9,814 nucleotides of DNA from Gammaproteobacteria bacterium. Lineage in GTDB: Bacteria > Pseudomonadota > Gammaproteobacteria > DSM-16500. This document shows positions 1 through 4,336 of the stretch, piece by piece. The DNA is taken from contig JABDEN010000056.1 of assembly GCA_013287025.1 (NCBI GenBank), positions 1-9,814 of the forward strand, read 5' to 3'. Numbering within the stretch: the first letter of the stretch is position 1; each line of letters starts with the position of its first letter. Made by a program: the position numbers and the translations under genes. The notes under the pieces were generated by a model. The model saw only the letters and a list, made by a program, of their open reading frames with translations. It made no database searches and was not told where the DNA came from.

Positions 1-481
1 AAATTAAAAACACTTGTATGCTCAAATCATAAAGCTATTGTGTTTTCGCAATTCACCGCATTACTTAAACTTTTTCGAAAATTGCTTGATAATTTGGGAA
101 TTCCCTACGAATATCTTGATGGTCAATCCCAAAATCGCATGGAAATCGTAGCGCGTTTTCAAGAAAATCAGGAGATTCCTATTATGCTTGCTGGAATAAA
201 AACGGGGGGGATTGGGACTTAATCTGACTGCTGCCGATTATTGTTTTATTTTAGATCCCTGGTGGAATCCAGCGATTGAACAACAGGCAGTAGATCGAAT
301 ACACCGAATTGGACAAGAAAAAGCTGTTCATATCTATCGAATAGTATCTCAAAACACAGTAGAAGAAAAAATGCTTCTACTTAAAGAAAAAAAGCAAAAA
401 ATTGCAGACCAACTGATGACGGCTGACCAATCTTTTCTTGAACAACTCAGTTATGAAGATTTCCAATTTTTATTTCAATAG
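1..481 (+). pseudogene. SNF2/Swi2-family DEAD-like helicase, C-terminal part, frameshifted
   Basis: This is the second RecA-like lobe (helicase C domain) of an SNF2-type ATP-dependent DNA translocase; the gene begins before the window. Frame 1 is open from base 1 and reads AIVFSQFT (motif IV), then YLDGQSQNRMEIVARFQ, and ends at a TAA at 220-222. The family sequence resumes in the +2-shifted frame with [20 protein letters not shown] and then [11 protein letters not shown] (motifs V and VI with the arginine finger), finishing EDFQFLFQ and a TAG at 479-481. The break lies at a run of seven G (204-210). With six G the two halves fuse as KTGGLGLNL, the expected motif V. The rest of the domain is well conserved, so the lesion is recent or a sequencing error. 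The C-terminus ends soon after the helicase domain, as is usual for bacterial members. Family assignment is firm; whether the gene is truly broken is not. Confidence 0.88.
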
Positions 482-498
482 TAAATGAAGCGGTGTAA

Positions 499-633
499 GG
501 TTTTTCGCGCGGCTACATATTTGATCATAGAATCACTGCCGAGTTAATTAGCGATAGTCAAAAAAAGAAAGCGCTTTTGGAAGATAAAGAGTTTGACGAT
601 CATTTAATTAACATAAATTCTAAATTTGATTAA
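499..633 (+). pseudogene. possible remnant of an unrecognised gene
   Basis: After a TAA at 496-498 a 44-codon frame stays open to TAA at 631-633. It translates as a plausible charged soluble peptide, including GYIFDHRITAELISDS and ALLEDKEFDDHLI. There is no ATG, GTG or TTG with a ribosome-binding site near its beginning, so it is not a complete gene. The composition is protein-like, unlike the low-complexity AT-rich spacers nearby. I do not recognise the family. It could be the tail of a gene lost between the helicase and the next gene, or chance. Confidence 0.25.
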
Positions 634-677
634 TATACGCCCCTTATCGTCCGTCAGATTATTTAATAAAGGCTCAT

Positions 678-1541
678 ATGCAAGACAGGCACTACAAATT
701 ATTAGAAGAAGGACACTTAGAAGAAGCTAAAGGGACTGGGCAATTCAGACTTATTGAGGAGTTGCCCGCTGCTTTGGTGCATTACCAAGTAATGTCCTAC
801 CTTACAATCAATGAAGCCATCCGTCTCGGTACAAGAAGTAGTAAAACCATCTTAGAGCCTTTTATAGCCTATATTAATCCTATATCATCTTATAGCTACT
901 ATTACAGCGCTGCTTTAGATTGTTCATCTCGTGTGTTTGGGCCTCTTCTAAGTTTCGCTGCATGCAGTGTGCCATTCGCTATGGTTGGTTCAATTTTTTA
1001 TGGTTATTCTCAGTGGACAGCAGAAGAAAATATGTATCGATCTTTAGAAAGGGATTTTGAAAATACTTTTTTAAATTCCACTAGCTGCCTCAGTTGGATT
1101 TCTGAAACTTTCAATAAGGCTTGCAACGCGACAATAGCTTGTAATTTCGCAACAGTTTGTAATTATCAAAATGTCACCAATGCTTGTTCAACGATAGCCG
1201 ATTCATTGGTTCAATCAAGTTGTAATATTGATTATTATAATTTTTGGCTAACTTCTTTTGGAGTATTCTCTATTCCTAGCTTTGGTTGTTGCGCAGTTGG
1301 CGCAGGTATTTATAAAAACATATTTCATCCAACAATGGAGAATAATAATTCTGAAGAGCTAAAGGATAAGGAATTACCTGCCCAAGTGAAGATTGATAAT
1401 CCTAAAGAGTCGCAGTATAAAAAATTACCTGTTAAGTATATAGGAATGAGTTCACTGCTGTTTAAGGAAATGCGTGAAAACAAGTCGTCTTCTAGTAAAC
1501 AGTCAGAGAGTTTATCACCCCGCGCCCAAAACAGTCAATAA
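678..1541 (+). CDS. hypothetical two-helix membrane protein with F-box-like N-terminus
   Basis: The 287-residue product is not a family I recognise. Residues about 25-60 (ELPAALVHYQVMSYL, then an RLGTRSSK stretch) follow the F-box pattern LPxxL...SYL...RL..xSK. In eukaryotes this pattern docks substrates to SKP1-cullin ubiquitin ligases, and some intracellular bacteria secrete F-box effectors. Two hydrophobic segments (about 86-110 and 188-212) enclose a 76-residue loop. The loop has six cysteines (C137, C149, C155, C161, C170, C182) and three N-X-T sequons (N133, N150, N165). The tail (213-287) is polar, Lys/Ser/Glu-rich and probably disordered. The ATG at 678 has AAAGG at 668-672, five bases upstream. 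The stop codon lies inside the target duplication of the IS that follows, but the reading frame is intact. The F-box and effector reading is inference; the membrane topology is clear from the sequence. Confidence 0.8.
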   Translation: MQDRHYKLLEEGHLEEAKGTGQFRLIEELPAALVHYQVMSYLTINEAIRLGTRSSKTILEPFIAYINPISSYSYYYSAALDCSSRVFGPLLSFAACSVPFAMVGSIFYGYSQWTAEENMYRSLERDFENTFLNSTSCLSWISETFNKACNATIACNFATVCNYQNVTNACSTIADSLVQSSCNIDYYNFWLTSFGVFSIPSFGCCAVGAGIYKNIFHPTMENNNSEELKDKELPAQVKIDNPKESQYKKLPVKYIGMSSLLFKEMRENKSSSSKQSESLSPRAQNSQ

Positions 1542-1555
1542 TGAGTACCTTCGGT
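1538..1555 (+). repeat. target-site duplication, left copy
   Basis: ATAATGAGTACCTTCGGT is identical to 2982-2999. It contains the TAA stop (1539-1541) of the preceding gene followed at once by TGA, so the gene's end was kept on the left side. The true duplication is 16-18 bp because the outermost bases can belong to either the IS or the flank. Confidence 0.88.
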
Positions 1556-1606
1556 GTCGTAACTGGATGAAAATGTCCCCTTAAAAACTGAATAGAAATG
1601 TCCCCT
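1556..1606 (+). repeat. IS left inverted end with two transposase-site-like subrepeats
   Basis: Two copies of AAATGTCCCC (1571-1580 and 1596-1605) sit 25 bp apart. The same arrangement is found inverted at the right end. The inner unit, CTGAATAGAAATGTCCCCT, is nearly identical between ends. The outer unit has drifted more (GTCGTAACTGGATG against GTTAAAACTATTTA). Repeated short motifs inside the ends are the usual form of transposase-binding sites. Confidence 0.85.
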
Positions 1607-1616
1607 AAAATACCTG

Positions 1617-1633
1617 ATGTCAGTCAATGACAT
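1617..1633 (+). promoter_or_regulatory. small inverted repeat upstream of the transposase
   Basis: ATGTCA and TGACAT form a perfect 6-bp inverted repeat around five bases. It lies immediately before the transposase ribosome-binding site (AGGGAGA, 1636-1642). It could be an operator or an mRNA hairpin limiting transposase translation. No function is demonstrated. Confidence 0.3.
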
Positions 1634-1650
1634 ACAGGGAGATAAACTGA

Positions 1651-2886
1651 ATGGGGCATTTAATCATGAGTGAAAAAGAACGTTTACGTAAAGCGCTAAT
1701 GGAAATGGTCTATCAAGGGAAGCTCGAATTAAATCAGGCGGCAAAGCAATGTCAAATAAGCTATCGTCATGCTAAGCGTGTATATCGAGCTTATAAAGAG
1801 AAAGGCGATGCAGGATTAGTCCACCAAGGCCGGGGGCAAACATCGAATCGAAGACACCCACATCGTGATGCTATTATAACAACCTATAAAGAAAAATATG
1901 AAGGGTTTGGTCCAACGCTTGCGGCAGAAAAAATGGGGGAAGAAGATAATCTTTTTGTTAATCACGATACGTTGAGAGGTTGGTTACTTGAAGAAAAATT
2001 ATGGATTAAACAGCGTAAACGTTCTTCTTATCGTAGAAAACGAGAACGTCGAGCACAATTTGGAGAGTTAGTTCAAATAGATGGTTCTATCCATGATTGG
2101 TTAAGTGAAGGTCGAAATAGTTGTTTAATCAACCTGGTTGATGACGCAACCGGAAAAACTCATGCTTATCTTGATACAGGTGAAACTACGCGTGGGGTTT
2201 TTATGGCAATTTGGCAATGGATAGAAAGATATGGTATTCCACTAGCATTTTATGTTGATTTAAAAAATGTATACATTGGGAAAAAAGATTTTAGTCACTT
2301 ACAAAAAGCCTGTAAAAAACTAGGTATTATTATCATCAAGGCATATTCACCGCAAGCAAAAGGACGAGTTGAACGAAGTCATGGTGTTTATCAAGATAGA
2401 TTTATTAAAGAATTAAAGTTAAAACAAATTAAAACAATAACCGAAGGCAATGCGCTTTTACAAAATGGTTTTATTGAGAAATTAAATAATAAATTTGAAA
2501 AAATTCCTCGGAATAATCAATCGGCACATGTGCCCTTATTGGATCAAGACTTAAATCAAATATTATGCTGGGAATATACGAGAACGGTACGGAATGATTG
2601 GACGTTTTCATTTATGAGTTATTGTTATCAGATTGAGAAGATCAGTGGACCCATTATAAAACCAAATAATAAAATTTTAGTAAAACGACATTTGGATGGC
2701 TCAACAACAGCATGGTATCAAAATCAACAATTAATAATACAGAAAATAGCACGACAACCAGAAGCTTTATCAAAACAAAAAGCAGATATTATCCCAATGA
2801 GCGCTAGTGCTGCGGGTAAACGAGGTAGAAATCATTCGCCTTGGAAAAAATTTAATCCTAACTGGTTAAAAAAAACGGGTACTTAA
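1651..2886 (+). CDS. ISNCY/IS1202-family transposase
   Basis: The 411-residue DDE transposase mobilises the surrounding IS. The N-terminus (about 10-65) is a helix-turn-helix region (LNQAAKQCQISYRHAKRVYR, then GDAGLVHQGRG) that should bind the IS ends. Next come FGPTLAAEKM and TLRGWLLEEKLW, both typical of this family. The catalytic core starts at RRAQFGELVQIDGSIHDW. Likely catalytic residues are D144 (QIDGS), D203 (YVDLKN) and E241 (GRVERSHG), with 37 residues between the last two. The C-terminus is basic. The start at 1651 is supported by AGGGAGA eight bases upstream; an ATG at 1666 (MSEKE) is a weaker alternative. The length is normal and no frameshift is seen, so the element may still be active. 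Confidence 0.93.
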   Translation: MGHLIMSEKERLRKALMEMVYQGKLELNQAAKQCQISYRHAKRVYRAYKEKGDAGLVHQGRGQTSNRRHPHRDAIITTYKEKYEGFGPTLAAEKMGEEDNLFVNHDTLRGWLLEEKLWIKQRKRSSYRRKRERRAQFGELVQIDGSIHDWLSEGRNSCLINLVDDATGKTHAYLDTGETTRGVFMAIWQWIERYGIPLAFYVDLKNVYIGKKDFSHLQKACKKLGIIIIKAYSPQAKGRVERSHGVYQDRFIKELKLKQIKTITEGNALLQNGFIEKLNNKFEKIPRNNQSAHVPLLDQDLNQILCWEYTRTVRNDWTFSFMSYCYQIEKISGPIIKPNNKILVKRHLDGSTTAWYQNQQLIIQKIARQPEALSKQKADIIPMSASAAGKRGRNHSPWKKFNPNWLKKTGT

Positions 2887-2894
2887 TAAAGAAA

Positions 2895-2914
2895 ACACCT
2901 CTTAATTGAGGTGT
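2895..2914. terminator. hairpin after the transposase, terminator-like on the minus strand
   Basis: ACACCTC and GAGGTGT form a perfect 7-bp stem around TTAATT, starting eight bases after the transposase stop. Read on the minus strand, the stem is followed by TTTTCTTT, a Rho-independent pattern. On the plus strand only a weak AT-rich tail follows. It may stop antisense transcription entering the IS from outside. Confidence 0.55.
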
Positions 2915-2929
2915 ATACTTAAAATACAT

Positions 2930-2981
2930 AGGGGACATTTCTATTTAGTTAAAAAGGGGGACATTTCTAAATAGTTTTAAC
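2930..2981 (-). repeat. IS right inverted end
   Basis: This is the reverse complement of the left end. Two copies of GGGGACATTT (2931-2940 and 2957-2966) are spaced 26 bp apart, and one extra C makes this end one base longer than the left. The inner 19 bases match the left end almost exactly. Confidence 0.85.
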
Positions 2982-2999
2982 ATAATGAGTACCTTCGGT
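2982..2999 (+). repeat. target-site duplication, right copy
   Basis: This is an identical copy of 1538-1555. It joins the sequence that originally followed the membrane-protein gene: removing the IS and one copy restores a continuous 3' region running into 3000-3100. GTACC-TTC-GGTAC at 2989-3001 can also form a short hairpin. Confidence 0.88.
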
Positions 3000-3006
3000 A
3001 CAAAAT

Positions 3007-3046
3007 TTAAGCTTCAGGTGGAAAATGAACTCCACCTAAAACTTAA
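3007..3046. terminator. imperfect hairpin, original 3' region of the 678-1541 gene
   Basis: TTAAG (3007-3011) pairs with CTTAA (3042-3046), and AGGTGGA (3016-3022) pairs with TCCACCT (3031-3037). A symmetric 4x4 internal loop separates the stems, and the apical loop is eight bases. There is no strong T-run on the plus strand. It could be a processing or termination structure for the upstream gene, now displaced 1.4 kb from it by the IS. Function is inferred. Confidence 0.4.
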
Positions 3047-3056
3047 CGCTACCAAA

Positions 3057-3099
3057 CAAAACTTCGTTTAGCGGTATCCAACCGTTTAAGGAAGTTTTG
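3057..3099. repeat. symmetric nested inverted repeat
   Basis: CAAAACTTC (3057-3065) pairs perfectly with GAAGTTTTG (3091-3099). Inside it CGGT (3072-3075) pairs with ACCG (3081-3084) around ATCCA. The intervening segments GTTTAG and TTTAAG are six bases each, so the whole 43-base unit is symmetric. It lies ten bases after the previous hairpin. It may be a structured RNA or a small repeat element; there is no T-run for a simple terminator. Confidence 0.45.
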
Positions 3100-3110
3100 A
3101 TTACATCCCC

Positions 3111-3242
3111 ATGTCTCTTAATCTCAAAACTCGGCTTTATTTAAAAATTACGTATTGTTTCTCTGTCTATTTTTTGATTACTATCGATAATCATGCTTAT
3201 GGAAATAATGAAATTGCGCGTATTTATTATAAATCTAAATAA
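3111..3242 (+). CDS. possible 43-residue peptide with signal-peptide-like N-terminus
   Basis: An ATG opens a 43-codon frame ending in tandem TAA TAA (3240-3245). The peptide starts with a basic stretch (KTRLYLK), then a hydrophobic core (ITYCFSVYFLIT), then DNHAYGNNEIARIYYKSK. This resembles an export signal with a possible cleavage after NHA. No ribosome-binding site lies at the right distance (the nearest GGAAG is about 17 bases away, within a hairpin arm). It may be the decayed start of a secreted protein, a real small peptide, or chance. Confidence 0.25.
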   Translation: MSLNLKTRLYLKITYCFSVYFLITIDNHAYGNNEIARIYYKSK

Positions 3243-3308
3243 TAAATTACGTAATAATACGTAATATGTAATATATAAAAATAACTAAAAAATTTGCAGT
3301 CATTCGTC

Positions 3309-3342
3309 ATCGCGAGGCCGCGTAACGTTTGGCCGTGGCGAT
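3309..3342. repeat. GC-rich imperfect palindrome
   Basis: ATCGC-GA-GGCC (3309-3319) is mirrored by GGCC-GTG-GCGAT (3331-3342) around an 11-base loop. It marks an abrupt change from AT-rich spacer to GC-rich repeat DNA. The style (CGTCATCGCGAGG...GTGGCGATCCAG) matches dispersed palindromic repeats seen in many bacterial genomes. It is probably the left part of the composite repeat block that runs to about 3540. Confidence 0.5.
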
Positions 3343-3367
3343 CCAGAAAGGCCTATTGGATGCCAGC

Positions 3368-3376
3368 TAAAAACAT
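3368..3376 (+). repeat. 9-bp target-site duplication, left copy
   Basis: TAAAAACAT directly abuts the left terminal inverted repeat of the MITE-like element and is identical to 3503-3511. It corresponds to the loop of the host palindrome. Confidence 0.75.
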
Positions 3377-3502
3377 CAGAGGTCTCTACACAAGTCAAAT
3401 AACTCGTCGTCCCGCGGCTTGTCCGCGGGATCCAGAGCAGCATTGCAGGCTTTCTGGATCCCGCGAACAAGTCGCGGGACGACGGTTGTGTAGAGACCTC
3501 TG
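3377..3502. mobile_element. 126-bp MITE-like element
   Basis: A perfect 17-bp terminal inverted repeat, CAGAGGTCTCTACACAA (3377-3393) and its complement (3486-3502), encloses a larger internal palindrome and no gene. It is flanked by the 9-bp direct repeat TAAAAACAT. The uninterrupted relative at 9031-9061 serves as an empty site. These are the hallmarks of a non-autonomous element moved by a transposase acting in trans. No such transposase is in this window: the IS1202-type ends (TGT..., GTCCCC) do not match. The parent family is unknown to me; 9-bp duplications occur in several DDE families. Confidence 0.72.
3406..3483. repeat. large GC-rich palindrome inside the MITE-like element
   Basis: Two 31-base arms (3406-3436 and 3453-3483) pair with only two mismatches around a 16-base loop. 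The arms begin GTCGTCCCGCG and end GCGGGATCCAGA. Transcribed, this would form a very stable hairpin. The left side has 12 extra bases (3394-3405) between terminal repeat and palindrome, where the right side has only two, so the element is asymmetric. A small later insertion there is one explanation. Confidence 0.8.
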
Positions 3503-3511
3503 TAAAAACAT
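3503..3511 (+). repeat. 9-bp target-site duplication, right copy
   Basis: TAAAAACAT follows the right terminal inverted repeat and leads straight into GCTGGCATGACA, the right arm of the interrupted palindrome. Confidence 0.75.
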
Positions 3512-3523
3512 GCTGGCATGACA

Positions 3524-3621
3524 GATTATTCAATGCGAGGGGGCGGAGCTAACTACGGTTTAAACCGAGCCGCGATCGTGAGGGAGCGGTTTATTGGAAG
3601 TATTGGAATGATTGGCTTCAG
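3524..3621. other. GC-rich spacer with a 12-bp perfect palindrome, no gene seen
   Basis: This stretch follows the composite repeat and ends at the VapC stop codon. It holds CGGTTTAAACCG (3556-3567), a perfect palindrome, and related purine-rich words GAGGGGGCGGAG and GAGGGAGCGG on either side. Direct TATTGGAA repeats lie at about 3592-3609. It may be the rest of a dispersed repeat or the 3' region of the toxin-antitoxin operon. No reading frame or clear terminator is seen. Confidence 0.4.
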
Positions 3622-3999
3622 TTAATCCCAAATGATGTGCTTATAATGCAATGCGATATTGGTATCTTTGGTAAGTAGTAAATTATGATTTAATTTAGCT
3701 GTTGCAACAATCAAGCGATCAAAAGGATCACGGGTCCATTGCAATGGGAGGGCGGCTTCCACGATAGCTTCTAATGGCTCATCAGAAATTTCTAAACCTA
3801 TTCTTTGCTGAAGGTCTTTTATAATGATTTTACTTTCACGTTTAATACGCTTGATTTCAAATAAATATTGCAACTCTAGCTGAACCATTGGTGAAATGAT
3901 AAGATCATTTTCTTCTAATTGTTGTTTAGCAAAATCAGGGAATCGATCAAGTAATCCTTCATATAGCCATAAAGCTACATGCGTATCTAAATATATCAT
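3622..3999 (-). CDS. vapC: VapC-type PIN-domain toxin (ribonuclease)
   Basis: The 125-residue product is a full-length PIN-domain protein, a Mg2+-dependent endoribonuclease family that usually cleaves tRNA or rRNA when released from its antitoxin. Likely metal-binding acidic residues are D5 (MIYLDTHVALW), E42 (QLELQYL), D91/D94 (TRDPFDRLIVATA) and D112 (LTKDTNI), in the canonical order. The start codon overlaps the antitoxin stop by four bases (ATGA, 3996-3999), so translation is probably coupled. All expected catalytic positions are present, so the toxin looks functional. The RNA target cannot be read from sequence. Confidence 0.93.
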   Translation of the reverse strand: MIYLDTHVALWLYEGLLDRFPDFAKQQLEENDLIISPMVQLELQYLFEIKRIKRESKIIIKDLQQRIGLEISDEPLEAIVEAALPLQWTRDPFDRLIVATAKLNHNLLLTKDTNIALHYKHIIWD

Positions 4000-4229
4000 C
4001 GATGATCATCCTTCCATTCTGAAGACCAATCAAGATGAACAAAATCATCTGGATGACCAATGATGGTACCGGGATGAGCTTTCAAATTTGCTAACTTTGA
4101 TTTTTTTTGAATAGGAACAATTTTGACTCTTTTCCCGTCCCTTTCAATCTCAATAGGAATACCTGTTTTTATTACCTGATCAACAATTTTATATAAATCA
4201 GCGCGCAGCTTAGTCAAAGAAATTGGCAT
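3996..4229 (-). CDS. Phd/YefM-family antitoxin
   Basis: The 77-residue antitoxin is paired with the PIN toxin that follows it. The N-terminal half (ISLTKLRADLYKIVDQVIK, then GIPIEIERDGKRVKIVPI) is the Phd/YefM DNA-binding and dimerisation fold. The C-terminal part (about 60-73, including FVHLDWSSEWK) is the kind of tail that wraps the toxin active site. The ATG has GAGG (4235-4238) five bases upstream. By analogy with the family it should neutralise VapC and, with it, repress the operon through the CGTACG sites just upstream. The antitoxin-first order and 4-base overlap are standard for such modules. Confidence 0.9.
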   Translation of the reverse strand: MPISLTKLRADLYKIVDQVIKTGIPIEIERDGKRVKIVPIQKKSKLANLKAHPGTIIGHPDDFVHLDWSSEWKDDHR

Positions 4230-4247
4230 AACAACCTCGAATTTATT

Positions 4248-4288
4248 ACGTACGTGTTTATTATATCATGCGTACGTACATACAACAA
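4248..4288 (-). promoter_or_regulatory. toxin-antitoxin promoter with two CGTACG operator-like sites
   Basis: On the minus strand TTGTTG (complement of 4283-4288) lies exactly 17 bp from TATAAT (complement of 4260-4265). This is a near-consensus sigma-70 promoter about 30 bp before the antitoxin start. GTACGTAC (4272-4279) sits in the -35/-10 spacer, and ACGTACGT (4248-4255) lies just downstream of the -10. The CGTACG centres are 22 bp apart, about two DNA turns, so two dimers could bind one face and block RNA polymerase. Confidence 0.68.
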
Positions 4289-4336
4289 GTATGCTAATAG
4301 ATTTCTAGCTTTGAATGGTGAGACCAAGAAAGTTTT

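Larger units (their letters stand above)
1555..2982 (+). mobile_element. complete IS of the ISNCY/IS1202 family
   Basis: This is a self-contained insertion sequence of about 1.43 kb. It has one intact DDE transposase, matching ends of about 51 bp, and an 18-bp direct repeat shared by both flanks. If the ends are TGT...ACA the element is 1555-2982 with a 16-bp duplication (TAATGAGTACCTTCGG). If it starts at G1556 and ends at C2981 the duplication is 18 bp. Long duplications are typical of IS1202-type elements, which agrees with the transposase. The identical flanks, matching ends and open reading frame suggest a recent insertion. It landed at the stop codon of the upstream membrane-protein gene and separates that gene from its original 3' sequence. 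Confidence 0.9.
3358..3523 (-). repeat. palindromic repeat, copy 1, interrupted by a MITE-like element
   Basis: GGATGCCAGC (3358-3367) and GCTGGCATGACA (3512-3523) are the two arms of one hairpin-forming repeat. Once the insert and one 9-bp duplication are removed, the joined sequence matches the reverse complement of 9031-9061 with a single mismatch over 31 bases. The two are therefore copies of one repeat family in opposite orientation. Confidence 0.75.

Noticed and set aside
201..222. Programmed ribosomal frameshift in the helicase
   Set aside because: A G7 run alone is not a known slippery heptamer with the needed downstream structure, and SNF2 helicases are not known to use one. A mutation or sequencing error is simpler.
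3294..3533. Overlapping 75-77 codon frames on both strands
   Set aside because: They lie entirely in the GC-rich palindromic repeats. The two strands give mirror-like open frames because the DNA is an inverted repeat, and neither has a convincing start.
3000..3540. CRISPR array or Xer (dif-like) site among the palindromes
   Set aside because: There are no regularly spaced identical direct repeats with unique spacers, and no 28-bp dif-like pair of 11-bp arms around a 6-bp centre.
4240..4290. CGTACG/ACGTACGT cluster as a recombination or origin site
   Set aside because: Its position inside a near-consensus promoter right before the antitoxin explains it as an operator.
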